A stretch of 64,000 nt of DNA from Paraescarpia echinospica. Lineage: Eukaryota; Annelida; Polychaeta; Sabellida; Siboglinidae. Position 1 is the first letter of the stretch. Each line of letters opens with the position of its first letter. Below are positions 46,986-59,564 of the stretch, piece by piece. The notes below the pieces were generated by a model, which saw only the letters and a list, made by a program, of their open reading frames with translations, was not told the origin of the DNA and searched no databases. The position numbers and the translations under genes are program-made. Where the stretch lies: positions 620,001 to 684,000 of the forward strand of contig CM034539.1 of NCBI GenBank assembly GCA_020002185.1, in the 5' to 3' direction.

Positions 46986-47467
46986 ACAAAGTGTGCTTCA
47001 GGACAGTTTTGCAGCTGATCGTCAAAATATTATTTTGATTAATTTCAGCGACGTCAGATAGACGCTCGCGTTCGAAAACGAAAATGAATTGCCGTCTAGT
47101 TAGGCATGTTACCACGGGCTCTACTACTAAGAATGGTCACATAATTTTCGCAAAAAAGCGAATTCGCATTTATTAGATCTAAATGTGCATTTTTTGCTAA
47201 ATTCCAAGATCACTACACACAAAATTTTAAAATAAAAATAACAATCTACGGGAACGTATGGCGACAGAAAAGTCAACTTATCCAACAGATGGCGAAATTA
47301 TCGACCACCAGTTTCAGTTGTATCCGGCAGATGGCGCGGGTAAATGAGGCCAAGGAGTAGCATCCTGTTTCTGTCTGTGGAATTTGTTTTTTGTCTGCAG
47401 TGATCGTAAACTGTGTAATGTGACACAATTGATGCGTGTGTCAAAGCCGTATGGAATAGCTATCGTC
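46986..47467. promoter_or_regulatory. BCR 5' flank and probable 5' UTR
   Basis: No TATA box that I would trust. A pyrimidine-rich run ending TTTTTTGTCTGCAG at 47400 could be a splice acceptor, which would place the start of the coding exon downstream of a non-coding first exon. Confidence 0.35.
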
Positions 47468-48341
47468 ATGGATGGCTTCAAGTTCGGTGACTTTAAGCGC
47501 GTCTGGGAGGAGCGTTTCACCGAAGACCCACCTCTCGAATTGGATTGTTTCACGAGCGAGCCCGGAGTTAGTCCCCGCGACAAGTTTAAGTCGACGCTTC
47601 TCGATTGTAAAGCTCGAATAGAATACTTACAGGAAGAGTTAACTCAGCAAGAATTCATTGCTGCATACCTTACTATTGCGCTTCAGAGCAAACATGGGTT
47701 AGATTCATTGTCCAAAAGCCCAGCTCCAACAGACTGCGCCATGTACACCCCCTTGGCCATCCGCACTGACAATGACAGCGCCAGGCCGAGAGGCGGAGAG
47801 AGAGAAGGTGCTGTAGTCGAGGAAACAGACATTGATACAGTCGCAGATGTAGGTGCGACGTACCGTGAAACCAGATTATCATCAACTAATGCTAGTCCAC
47901 AATGGACGAAAGAAGACAGTGAAGAGCTAAAAAAAGTGCGCTTTTCAATGTCTTCAAACATTTCAGACATCACCAACACTGATATTGACTCGCCGTTGGA
48001 TATCCAGTCATCCCCAGACATGATCATGTCTAATGCACTAGATTCTCCGGTAGCCTGCCTACCTCCACAAGCATACGTGGAAGAGAGAATTTACGATGAA
48101 CCGTTTGCTGTTGTAAAAGGGGAAGTCGATGAAAGTGCAGAGAGTTCAGATGAGGAACCTGTTTATTACAATGTATTGCTAATGAAGCACCAGTCTATGG
48201 CAGCAAATCATGGTCCAATATATGCGAATACAAGTGTTCTGGAGAAGAAACGTGCAGATAGGGCTGCCAAGTGTTTTGCTGAACGGACTAGTAGTGGAAT
48301 GCATTCTCCAAGTAAACTTGATACATCTTTGTCACCAACGG
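47468..48341 (+). CDS. BCR: BCR (breakpoint cluster region protein), large first coding exon
   Basis: BCR is a cytoplasmic scaffold with an N-terminal oligomerisation coiled coil, a RhoGEF (DH-PH) pair, C2 and a C-terminal RacGAP domain. This exon gives residues 1-291. MDGFKFGDFKRVWEERF and the helix CKARIEYLQEELTQQEFIAAYL match the BCR oligomerisation domain (GFAEAWKAQF; long heptad helix). The middle is acidic and Ser/Thr-rich, as in BCR. EEPVYYNV (Tyr233) has the YxNV form of the human Tyr177 GRB2-binding site; PIYANT (Tyr252) is a second YxN. I chose the ATG at 47468 for alignment with BCR; 47432 is an in-frame alternative. The exon ends in phase 1 at the donor GTAAGC. Confidence 0.85.
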
Positions 48342-49000
48342 GTAAGCATTTCTCACAATGGCCATGCATGTGTATAACGAACGGGATGTTTTAAAGTTAT
48401 ATTTCTATAACATCACATCCGAGAAGTATAATTGACCAAGTGACCGTTTAATTGATTTATCATGTATAATGATGTCTTGCATTGCATTCTGTTATACTGT
48501 GGATATTAATTGTGTGCAATTAATTAAAATACGGTTGGCCAGAGCACAAAGTGTTTCCTGTTACATAATGCATTCTGTTACAGTGTGGGTATTAATTGCA
48601 TTATGAACAAGAAACACTGCACAGGTTCTTGCCGACTGTGCATTATTATAGTTAGTTACTTAATAATGATATTATGTAACATGATACCTTAAATGGTACC
48701 TATTTGATTTATAATTAGTACATATATAATCAATGTGCATACCATTGTGTTGTCTGCTATTTAATTTATACACACTTACTGAATTTTCTTACATGTGATG
48801 TGCTCATATGTAAAGCCAAATGCCTACTTTTGAAATGACAGTATAAAGTTGTACATTTTTAAGTTCTTCCCCTTAATTCCTAGTGGGGCAAGGGCTTGTC
48901 CCCTCTGACAAGTTAATCAAGAAGGCTAGTATAGCCTCCCTGTGATTGAGGCATCTCTGGGACCCTTAATTCTTTTTTTTTAAATGTGACTATCTTGTGG
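48342..49000. other. BCR intron 1, 5' part
   Basis: AT-rich. Contains a pair GCATTCTGTTAYAGTGTG at 48483 and 48570 and an inverted AATTGCATTATGAACAAGAAACAC segment, possibly a decayed MITE (48480-48660). Confidence 0.45.
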
Positions 49001-49002
49001 AG

Positions 49003-49456
49003 CACAGTAGCGCAGCAATAAAAGCTTCAGACTCTCGACTGGGAGAACCCAGGTTCGAATCCTGTGCGGCAGTGTCGAACCTTGGGCAACTTTGTTTACT
49101 CAACATTGCTTCAGTTCACTCAACTGTATGAATGAGTACCTGGCTATAGAATGGTGGATATTTGTGTACGAATAATCTTCATGCATTAATTGCAGCATGG
49201 CTGAATGCTTCCCAGAGAAGTTGAGATGGTGTTCGATTGAACAGGTCTGCCAGGGAGTAAAGTGTAAAGCGCTTTGAGCAGTCCTGAGGACTGGATACTG
49301 CGCTATATAAGAACAGGTCTGCCAGGGAGTAAAGTGTAAAGCGCTTTGAGCAGTCCTGAGGACTGGATACTGCGCTATATAAGAACAGGTCTGCCAGGGA
49401 GTAAAGTGTAAAGCGCTTTGAGCAGTCCTGAGGACTGGATACTGCGCTATATAAGA
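49003..49456 (+). mobile_element. tRNA-derived SINE with triplicated 3' tail
   Basis: The head AGCACAGTAGCGCAGCAATA has A-box character and GGTTCGAATCC is a perfect B box. A conserved body (ATGAATGAGTACCTGGCTAT ... GGCTGAATGCTTCCCAGAGA) is shared with copies at 58720-58928 (-) and 63080-63390 (+). The 3' tail, GCGCTTTGAGCAGTCCTGAG ... GCGCTATATAAGAA, is repeated three times with a period of about 72 bp (49238-49456). Confidence 0.85.
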
Positions 49457-50178
49457 ATTTGCCTTTTTTACTTTTCGTTTCCATCCCTGATCCTTTGCCA
49501 AGCTTTCTCTCGGACTCTCAGTTTGCACCTGTCTGCCCTTTCAGAATCTATCTTAATTAATATTATCTCTCTGTCTTAATTGTTGGTCTTCCTGTAGTTC
49601 CTCTTCTGTTTTAACCACCCTGAAGTTCTCTGGGTGAGGCCCTGCGCTGAAGTTCCTGTTTATCTCCTCACTCATTCATCTTGGTCTGTTCCCAAGAATC
49701 CCAACTACCTTCGTATTTGAACAAGTGTTTCTTCATTCTGATCACTTACAACTATTTACCCCCCACGACCCACCCTTTACCTTAATGCATCTTCCATCTG
49801 TCTTTTCTTCTAGATGGCTTTTCTTTTCACTTAAATACATTTTCTGAAGTTCTGGTATCAGTTTGCATATATTTTTGAATCAGTTCTCCTTTGCAATCTG
49901 TAGCTTCTTAGACTGTCTCTCCAGATGTCATAGATGCCTCAAAATAATACCTCGAACTTTGATTAGAAATTAATAATACAGTGTACCTTGAACTTGGAGC
50001 CATTTAGAAATTAATAGTACCTTGAACTTGAAACCAATTATAAATGAAGCCACGTAAGTCATATGGGCCTTACTGTCACATACAACTTAAATTTAGCATA
50101 CGTTTAAATCACAATTTTCAGATATTTGTGTGGTAAGTATTCATGACTCATTTTGTAAGATTTGGATGTCTGTTTAAG
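49457..50178. other. BCR intron 1, 3' part
   Basis: Pyrimidine-rich at 49500-49900, otherwise plain intron sequence. Confidence 0.5.
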
Positions 50179-50279
50179 TTGAAGAAGCAGACCAGTATTC
50201 ATCAACATGGAAGAAAAGACAAAGTATGCAGCTGGCCACCAATTTGTCTATATCGGGTTCTTCTTCAGAGGTTGATGAT
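50179..50279 (+). CDS. BCR: BCR, second coding exon
   Basis: Between CTGTTTAAG and GTGAGT, 101 nt that complete the split codon of exon 1 and finish in phase 0, exactly what the next exon needs. The peptide (EEADQYSSTWKKRQSMQLAT, then a Ser-rich acidic run) shows no domain but suits the linker before the DH domain. Support comes from phase and splice sites. Confidence 0.65.
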
Positions 50280-51870
50280 GTGAGTACATCTGTATTCTCT
50301 CTATTTCTCTATGACTGGCATCTGTCTCAAGAGACAAAGTCATTATTGAATAATTGATCCTCGTATTGTCATAGTCTTGTTTTGGTTTCATGTTTTTCTG
50401 TGTTGATATCACGGCCAGTGTTAAGTTCAAGTTTGAGGTGGGACATCAAATTATGTTATACCTCATGAGTCATTTGAAAACATCTTCAAAGTGAAGGTGT
50501 GGTCTGATTACCGTTCTGTTTTCCTATCATGCAGCTCCCCAAAGGAAACATATATTTGTGAAGTCTGTTCTCTACCTTACGGACATGTATCTAACTTCTA
50601 AGTGAATGTATTGTTGACAGCACAGACTGTTGTAGGGCAGACCTGTAGTGCCTGTGAACGTTCAAAGTATAACATTTTGTAAACAAAACCTTCACCTAGT
50701 AAACAGACACTCTTGGCAGATATTACGCAGGCAGGCATCCCCACCATTGAAGTTGGATGATTCCCACTCTCCTGATTCCTAAAACAAAGTGGGATGGAGT
50801 ACAATGTCAGGCAACCTTGCTTTAAAAACAAGTGTGTGTGTAAATAAAATTATAATTAATGTACGTATTAGCCACATAAATGTGATCTCCCACACACACA
50901 ACATTAGCTGGGTCATACTGTATGTAGTTTATACTGACCGCTCGCTATCGGTAAGAGTGCAAGATATCATAACCTCTTCATTCATAGTAGTTAATAGCCC
51001 GACATTGAACAGATGATGTTTATGTGTGGTGAGAATAATTCAGTGATGGTAATCTGTTAACCTACTGATAGTACTACTCAGCTGAAAAGTGATAACCAGA
51101 TGCTAACAAACCTCATAAAATTCTCTAAAATATAATGATAATAATACAAATCTACAAGGTAATTATGAAGATAAACCCCTATATGTTGTGCGTGCAGTCC
51201 CTGTACAGATCTGTATACGCACACTTCAGTTGTCCAATGGATGAAACTTACAAGTCATATGTACAAGTATACATTGTACTTTTAAGAATCATCTTTAAAA
51301 ATGTGGATCACTGTTAGTTTCATTTTTGACTTAGTAGGTCTTTCGCAACGTCTACGGCCTAACACTGTGAAATAACATTCAGCAAACATGGTTTTTATTG
51401 CAATGTCGGATTCAAAATATCTAGTAAATAAATAAAAAACATTTAACCCTCACATAAAGTAAAAAAAATAATCGAAGAGTTTACTCAGAAACTGACAAAA
51501 TGTGACATTTTCTGTTGAATGGCAGCGAGTGACTTGTAGCCAGTATTATACACTATATGTGTGAAGCTGTGTTCATACAGAGAGTCGGTCATGACACAAG
51601 TCACACCACTGAATCACAGGGCTCTATTATTGAGGATGACTCATGTGGTGCACATTTACAAGGGAGTGTCACGGTTGAAATGTGCTTGTGAACAGAGGCA
51701 TGGTCATAAAGGCTTTCACATGGAAATTGGATTTTTGTATAAAAACCTGTGATTCATTATGTATGTGAAGTACCGGGGACACGGAGAAAGTGAGTTTGGA
51801 CAAACAATAACTACCAATGTGTGTAGAATCTGACCCACTTATCCATGGTAGTAAAACATGGCAGAACGTT
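50280..51870. other. BCR intron 2, nothing recognised
   Basis: AT-rich intron with short unsupported frames only. Confidence 0.5.
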
Positions 51871-51875
51871 GTGGC

Positions 51876-51946
51876 ATCAACAGGCCCCATCAACCACCAT
51901 CAACAGGCCCCATCAGCCACCATCAACAGGCCCCATCAACCACCAG
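51876..51946. repeat. 21-bp tandem repeat, three copies
   Basis: Unit ATCAACAGGCCCCATCAACC plus A. Confidence 0.9.
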
Positions 51947-52483
51947 GCAGTTTAGTTATTCAAGCATGCACAGCATTCACACTTCCAAACACACATGTGC
52001 ACACATGCATTGCTCACATTGTAAGCATACTTTTTACAGATATTGGCTCTTTTTACATCAGAAACGATCATTTGATTTCATTTATCAGCATTATTAATTC
52101 ATGTGGTATATTTTAAATTTAATCTGGTTGCAGAGGTGATTCTTACGATATGTACACTTTGTGATATTATTCTTTAGTAATATTGAACCACTATTTATAT
52201 AAATTTATTTTATTCGTTATTTCTAATTTTTAATTACTGGTAGTAATTACTAGTGTCACACTCAATCTTGCGAACCTTGATGAGTTAGGTTTAATATATA
52301 TTATATATAATGTTCAGATTGATGCGTCAGATTCACTGTATGACTATCATGAATACAGTTTAACCTTTCTTTGTGTTCACCTCAGTATAACACCCACCTC
52401 ATTATAACACTCAACCTCGGACTGTCCCATATTGTTGTATGTAACTGTAAAGTTAAGGAAATTAATCTTGCTAATATAGTCAC

Positions 52484-52806
52484 CTCACTATTCAGGTCAC
52501 CTCACTATTCATGTCACCTTGCTATTCATGTCACCTTGCTATTTATGTCACCTTGTATTCAGGTCACCTCACTATTCGGGTCACCTTGTATTCAGGTCAC
52601 CTCAATATTCATGTCACCTTGCTATTCATGTCACCTCACTATTCAGGTCACCTAACTATTCATGTCACCTTGCTATTCAGGTCACCTCGCTATTCAGGTC
52701 ACCTCACTATTCAGGTCACCTCACTATTCAGGTCACCTTGCTATTCAGGTCACCTTGCTATTCAGGTCACCTTGCTATTCAGGTCACCTTGCTATTCAGG
52801 TCACAT
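52484..52806. repeat. 17-bp minisatellite, ~19 copies
   Basis: Unit TCACCTTGCTATTCAGG with CTCACTATTC and ATG variants. A period of 17 keeps all three frames open; the 94-120 codon frames here are not genes. Confidence 0.97.
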
Positions 52807-53344
52807 TGGTCCATTCGACAGAGTGACGTTAATAGGGAGCTTCCAATGTAACCACTCAAAAGAAGCAATCTGATTGGTGGAGACAACCAATCAATTGTGA
52901 AAAGGGTCTAAACTACTCTCAACCAAACACAACTGACCAGTTGTAATCATTGACCACTCAGTCCACTCCACTGTCAGAGGTAGACACTTGGATGTTGTGT
53001 CAACATAGGATTAAGAAGTCAAGTTTAAGTACATTTAAGCTAAATTGTTACGCAAACAAAACCTGCAGAATAGTGAATACTATGACAGTTGGAAATATAA
53101 ATATCTGGAGATTTACTGATCAATGTAGTTAGGCCTCTTATTGTATATACTGTAAATGACTAACTGAATTTGAAATCAGTATACATTTACTTGAATTGAT
53201 TGTAAAATGACTTATTGAATTTGAAATGAATATATACATTTCCTTGAACTGATTGACGGTTTGGTTTCTTGGAGTGTGATCAATGGCATTGATGTCACCT
53301 CAAGAAACTATTCTTTATACTAGCAAAAATACCCACCCTTTGGA

Positions 53345-53550
53345 TCCTGCTACATACAGTGATACACATAGATGCAGAATACACTTTCCCAGATCCTGCT
53401 ATATACAGTGATACACATAGATGCAGAATATACCTTCCCAGATCCTGCTACATACAGTGATACACATAGATGCAGAATACACTTTCCCAGATCCTGCTAA
53501 ATACAGTGATACACATAGATGCAGAATACACCTTCCCAGATCCTGCTACA
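53345..53550. repeat. 49-bp minisatellite, left part
   Basis: Unit GATCCTGCTACATACAGTGA ... ATAGATGCAGAATACACTTT. It is interrupted by the insertion at 53559-54424 and resumes after it. Confidence 0.95.
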
Positions 53551-54432
53551 TACACTGGCAGGCTGCGAAATAAGGCCGGTCCGATCGTCCCGGACGAGTA
53601 GTTTCAGTGATCGGACTAGTCCATGTTTAGTTGAGCAGTCCCATCGGACTAGCTGTTATTATGTAAATTAATTTACGCTATGTATACGCTAGTTGGGTGT
53701 TGTGATGGAATGAAACAAAATCAGACAGTAAGGTAGCATTTTATCACAGGCAGCTAAATATTCCGTACGACCGTCAGATCGGAAACTTGCTGAACGCAGT
53801 GAATGTAAATGGCGGCTGTTTACATCCGGTTAGCGTAGGATAGGTAGTGCCACCTAGCGACCATGAGTGATGGACAAACATACATGCGCGGGTTACTGAC
53901 ATCGTTACGTGCTATCCCGTCGTGATGGTAGTTGCGTTATTCCTGTATTGGGTGATTGTTTTAGCAAGTTACCAAACGCCAGCAATGTTACTGATTGTTT
54001 AGTCAGCTTCGGGAAAGAAAACGCTAATGAAAAGTATAGGGCAAATGATGCAACTTAGTCCGACAATGTCGGTCCTTTGTCGCCGTCAGGCTTCAAATTC
54101 TGCTGGAATCGCCTTGTCTACGACTCCTGTTTGCTGCCCCTGATTAAACTAGTCATTTCTTCTGATAACTTTGCAATTGGATCTACGAAATCACATGTAT
54201 TTGTTTCTATTAATGACACATTTAGTTGAACATTTAATTGAAATGGGAAACGGCTTGTTTTCTTTATGAAATAAAGCCACTTTTACTATGTGCTATAACT
54301 CACACCTATATGATACCACAGTATGATTGATTTTTAAGGACTAGTAAAACAATATGAGGACTAGTTGTTTCTGAGTCAGCTAGTCCGACGGACTACCTGT
54401 CAATTAAATCCACCGTGCACCCTGTACAGTGA
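53551..54432. mobile_element. hAT-like non-autonomous element inserted in a minisatellite
   Basis: Ends CAGGCTGCG (53559) and the reverse complement of CAGGGTGCA (to 54424). Flanking 8-bp sequences TACACTGG and TACAGTGA match at 6 of 8 positions, and the intact array unit reads TACAGTGA there. The interior carries several CGGACTAG / CTAGTCC motifs near both ends; no ORF. Confidence 0.75.
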
Positions 54433-54700
54433 TACACATAGATGCAGAATACACTTTCCCAGATCCTGCTACATACAGTGATACACATAGATGCAGAATA
54501 CACCTTCCCGGATCCTGCTACATACAGTGATACACATAGACGCAGAATACACTTTCCGAGATCCTGCTACATACTGTGAAACATATAGATGCAGAATACA
54601 CTTTCCGAGATCCTGCTACATACAGTGAAACACATAGATGCTGAATACACTTTCCCAGATCCTGCTACATACAGTGATACACATAGATGCACAGTACACA
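54425..54700. repeat. 49-bp minisatellite, right part
   Basis: Continuation of the array at 53345-53550 after the hAT-like insertion; five or six copies. Confidence 0.95.
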
Positions 54701-54774
54701 GTTTGTCATAAAACATCTGGAACTGTCCAGCAACAGTCAAAGAAAAATGCATATGAACAATTGTTTTATGTCCA

Positions 54775-56835
54775 TCTAACATACAGTATGAACTACAAAC
54801 CCTAAAACCACTATGAACCCTTACCCAACAATTGATTTATGTCCGTCTAACATACAGTATGAACTAACATACAGTATGAACTACAAACCCTAAAACCACT
54901 AAGAACCCTTACCCAACAATTGATTTACGTCCATCTAACATACAGTATGAACTACAAACCCTAAAACCACTAAGAACCCTTACCCAACAATTGATTTACG
55001 TCCATCTAACATACAGTATGAACTACAAACCCTAAAACCACTAAGAACCCTTACCCAACAATTGATTTACGTCCATCTAACATACAGTATGAACTACAAA
55101 CCCTAAAACCACTAAGAACCCTTACCCAACAATTGATTTACGTCCATCTAACATACAGTATGAACTACAAACCCTAAAACCACTAAGAACCCTTATCCAA
55201 AATTTGATTTACATCCATCTAAAATACAGTATGAACTACAAACCCTAAAACCACTAAGAACCCTTACCCAACAATCGATTTACGTCCATGTAGCATACAG
55301 TATGAACTACAAACCCTAAAGCCGGTAAGAACCATTACCCAACAATTGATTTACGTCCATCTAACATACAGTACGAACTAAAACCACTAAGAACCCTTAC
55401 CCAACAATTGATTTACGTCCATCTAACATACAGTACGAACTACAAACCCTAAAACTACTAAGAACCCTTACCCAACAATTGATTTACGTCCATCTAACAT
55501 AGTTCGAACTACAAACCCTAAAGCCAATAAGAACCCTTACCCAACAATTGATTTACATCCATCTAACATACACTATGAACTACAAACCCGAAAACCACTA
55601 AGAACCCTTACCCAACAATTGATTTACGTCCATCTAACATACAGTATGAACTACAAACCATAAAACCACTAAGAACCCTTATCCAACATTTGATTTACGT
55701 CCATCTAAAATACAGTATGAACTACAAACCCTAAAACCACTAAGAACCCTTACCCAACAATTGATTTACGTCCATCTAAAATACAGTATGAACTACAAAC
55801 CCTAAAACCACTAAGAACCCTTACCCAACAATTGATTTACGTCCATGTTGCATACAGTATGAACTACAAACCCTAAAGCCGGTAAGAAAAATTACCCAAC
55901 AATTGATTTACGTCCATCTAAAATACAGTACGAACTACAAACCCTAAAACCACTAAGAACCCTTACCCAACAATTGATTTACGTCCATCTAACATACAGT
56001 ATGAACGTCCATCTAACATACAGTATGAACTACAAACCATAAAACCACTAAGAACCCTTACCCAACAATTGATTTATGTCCATCTGACATACAGTATGAA
56101 CTACAAACCTTAAAACCAATAAGAACCCTTACCCAACAATTGATTTACGTCCATCTAACATACAGTATGAACTACAAACCCGAAAACCACTAAGAACCCT
56201 TACCCAACAATTGATTTACGTCCATCTAACATACAGTATGAACTACAAACCATAAAACCACTAAGAACCCTTATCCAACATTTGATTTACGTCCATCTAA
56301 AATACAGTATGAACTACAAACCCTAAAACCACTAAGAACCCTTACCCAACAATTGATTTATGTCCATGTAGCATACAGTATGAACTACAAACCCTAAAGC
56401 CGGTAAGAAAAATTACCCAACAATTGATTATGTCCATCTAACATACAGTACGAACTACAAACCCTAAAACCACTAAGAACCCTTACCCAACAATTGATTT
56501 ACGTCCATCTAACATACAGTACGAACTACAAACCCTAAAGCCAATAAGAACCCTTACCCAACAATTGATTTACGTCCATCTAACATACAGTATGAACTAC
56601 AAACCATAAAACCACTAAGAACCCTTACCCAACAATTGATTTATGTCCATCTGACATACAGTATGAACTACAAACCCTAAAACCACTAAGAACCCTTACC
56701 CAACAATTGATTTACGTCCATGTAGCATACAGTATGAACTACAAACCCTAAAGCCGGTAAGAACCCTTACTCAACAATTGATTTACGTCCATCTAACAAA
56801 CAGTACAAACTACAAGTTTACCCTAAAATCGGTAC
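54775..56835. repeat. ~71-bp minisatellite, ~29 copies
   Basis: Unit includes CAATTGATTTACGTCCATCT, ACATACAGTATGAACTACAA and CCACTAAGAACCCTTACCCA. Variants (AAAGCCGGTAAGAA, ATCCAACATTTG, GTAGCATAC) recur at spaced intervals, hinting at higher-order duplication of blocks of units. Confidence 0.97.
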
Positions 56836-57335
56836 TAGTAAGAACCCTTACCCAACAAGCAATTAAACAAATAAAGGTGTTTTTTCCGAATGGTCGTAAA
56901 TTAATCCTTGAAAGTGTTGTACCCAAGATGCAAACTATCTTGAGCAGAGAAAAGCATTAATATACCCACATACGCTATCTCGAATTTGTTAGATGTGGAA
57001 TTTTTACTGACTCACCGAGTCTTTGTCAGAGGACTGATATCATGATCATGCTACTTTATACACTATATAAACAACACCATGTGGGATGCAGGATGGTGTA
57101 AGCAATATTCATTGTATATACAGACAATAGGTAATTCTTTAATATACCTGGTAATCATGATTGAAATCATGCTAACACGCATAGGTAATTGTATTTGAGG
57201 GAGTTACCTATTTTCTAAGTATTCATCCTTGTAATTGTACTGAATGAACTTTAAATCAGTTCCTCTACTCAGAATTAGCCAGCATAGTAATTTATAATCA
57301 GGAAGTCTGCTGTGTTGACCAAGAGAAATGGGACA
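56836..57335. other. BCR intron 3 between arrays
   Basis: Unique-looking AT-rich sequence; no gene seen. Confidence 0.5.
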
Positions 57336-57351
57336 TCATCGAACATCAGTG

Positions 57352-57670
57352 TGGGAAGTGGTGGTCGCGTGGTAGAGCGCTGGACTGTTGAACGAGGGGA
57401 CGATGGTTCGATTCCACCTGCCGCCATTTCGAAACTTAAGCAGTTTCGTTCACCTTACATTGCCTGTGTCTTTCGGAAGAGACACTGAACACTGTTGGTG
57501 TCTATGTCAGGGAAAGTAAAAGATCCCACACAGGGGGTAAATGTATAACCTGTCGTGGACTCACAGAGTGGTGGTCTCTATCTCTAACCCACTGGATCTT
57601 GCTCCCAGCGGCTGGAGTTGCTTCCTGGTCGGGTGTGTGAGAGACGCTGAGCAGGCAGTGTAGACAGTGT
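57352..57670 (+). mobile_element. tRNA-derived SINE, second family
   Basis: GGTCGCGTGGTAGAGCGCTG gives an A box and GGTTCGATTCC a perfect B box. The body has TGTCTTTCGGAAGAGACACT and GATCCCACACAGGGGG, of the kind found in invertebrate domain-sharing SINEs. It runs straight into the 48-bp array. Confidence 0.8.
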
Positions 57671-58058
57671 AATACACTGTATCATTGGACCCACTGGGTC
57701 CTATATGAACATACCTTGAATAGACTGTACCATTGGACCCACTGGGTCCTATGTGAACATACCTTGAATACACTGTATCATTGGACCCACTGGGTCCTAT
57801 ATGAACATACCTTGAATACACTGTATCATTGGACCCACTGGGTCCTATGTGAACATACCTTGAATACACTGTATCATTGGACCCACTGGGTCCTATATGA
57901 ACATACCTTGAATAGACTGTATCATTGGACCCACTGGGTCCTATGTGAACATACCTTGAATAAACTGTATTATTGGACCCACTGGGTCCTATATGAACAT
58001 ACCTTGAATACACTGTATCATTGGACCCACTGGGTCCTATGTGAACATACCTTGAACA
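57671..58058. repeat. 48-bp minisatellite with strict two-variant alternation
   Basis: Unit GTATCATTGGACCCACTGGG ... CATACCTTGAATACACT. Successive copies alternate CCTATATGAAC and CCTATGTGAAC through all eight copies, i.e. a 96-bp dimer. It starts at the 3' end of the SINE. Confidence 0.95.
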
Positions 58059-58719
58059 TCAAAGGGTAGTGCAGCTAAGTCAGCCCGTTTCAGCAACATT
58101 GCCAGTAAAGATTGTTTTGAAACTGGATATTTTATGTAGTAATCTTCCTAATTGTGACCGTTGTTACAGGCTTACTAAACACAATTTGGCGGGCAGTGTA
58201 TCTTCAACATAGTTAGTATAGTCTTAACAGCATTATTTTAATTAATACATGACAAACTAGGAAGAGACTGTCTCCTATTGACAGTAATAATAACTTCTGG
58301 TGTAAGTGTCATATCTGTGAGACTCACTTTAGAGAAGGAAAACTCTGAAATGAACCACTCCAATGTTAACCAAGACAGGGCTGCTTGGAAGTTGGAGTAT
58401 AACCCCATAAGTCAAGGAAGGGAACACCCCACCCTATCAGTTCCCTCCCCGTAGCAGTGTCAGTCAGCTAACAAACAACACTGAGTTGGTGGAAATATTT
58501 GGTAAGATTGCAACAAGTGTTTTGAGAGGTCATCACCGTGTGAAACATTTCAGCTTCTTTGCTTTATGGATGTTCTTAAAACATCAGTTTATAACAAACA
58601 ATACACACAATTGGTTTCCCGAGGAGATAGCAGTTAGTTTGTTTAGTTCAGGAGTTGCCAAGATAATACCCACCACACACCTTGGTACTCTCATGTACAT
58701 TATCAATGTAACTAGGTAA
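58059..58719. other. BCR intron 3 between repeats
   Basis: No gene or repeat recognised. Confidence 0.5.
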
Positions 58720-58930
58720 CAAAGTAAGTTCTTATATGGCACAGTATCCAGTCCACCCTCTCGACTTCTCTGGGAAGCTTTCAGCCATGAATGCGCAAAC
58801 ACTATTCGTACACAAATATCCAATACTGTCTTTATCCAGGTACTCATTCATAGAGCTGAATGAACTGGAACAACGTAGAGTGAACGAAGTTGCCCTAGGT
58901 TCGACTGTGCATTAATATGTATTCCACTCC
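58720..58930 (-). mobile_element. SINE copy (first family), reverse orientation, 5' truncated
   Basis: The reverse complement reads TCGAACCTAGGGCAACTTCG ... ATGAATGAGTACCTGG ... GCTTCCCAGAGAAG ... ACTGGATACTGTGCCATATAAGAA, matching the element at 49075-49456. Confidence 0.8.
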
Positions 58931-59560
58931 ATAGGTGGCACCACTGTAGTGGTAGATTTCCGTCATGATACGTGGTGTCTGAAAAACCATGAACCACTCC
59001 TATTTAATAGTTTTGGGCACATAGTGAACTTACCCAACCCCCAAGTTTCCTAAAACACCAGTGTAGATTGCCAAGGTTTGCCCTGCTTGGCCTAGCACTT
59101 GTTTGGTCAGCAGCTGTAATCTGTGATAATTATGTGATGACAAACTGTACCCAGTAGAGCAGCAGCAGTTGCTGAGATAGTTCCACAGTAGTTAGTTTGG
59201 GTTTCTAGGTCAGTTTATCTCCTACATCTAACATAAACACTTCCTTGTTGGTGAGAGTCACTGAATAAAAGTGATTCCATGTCTGGTATCTTAAGTTCTG
59301 ACTCCACATTGTTGAGTTGACATGAGAGTTGACAATAGAAAGTGATCTCATATTGGATGAGATCACTTTCTATTTGGCAGATGGCGGTGGGCCTTTGGAA
59401 AAGCAGTGCACTGTGGGAGCAAAGGTTGGCAGGAAACCAACACAAACAAGTGATTTATAGGGCATGGTTTACTGTTTTTCATTCTTGTTTCTAAAGCTAA
59501 ATGTAGAAAAATTTGTGTGTGTGATGCAGGATGCTGTTATTCATGCTTTAATAAACAAAA
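58931..59560. other. BCR intron 3 between repeats
   Basis: Contains a short inverted pair AATAGAAAGTGATCTCATAT / GATGAGATCACTTTCTATT at 59333-59374, a 40-bp perfect hairpin; no gene. Confidence 0.6.
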
Positions 59561-59564
59561 TAGA

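Noticed and set aside
49010..49075. Functional tRNA gene
   Set aside because: Good B box but it continues into a SINE body shared with two other copies.
52371..52873. ORFs of 94-120 codons
   Set aside because: Three frames of a 17-bp minisatellite.
54775..56835. Interstitial telomere sequence (AACCCTTACCC-like)
   Set aside because: Only short CCCTAAAA / CCCTTACCC fragments within a 71-bp unit, not tandem TTAGGG.
57355..57425. Functional tRNA gene
   Set aside because: Head of a SINE; body and tail follow directly.
57561..58069. ORFs of 150 and 117 codons on opposite strands
   Set aside because: Both are translations of the 48-bp array.
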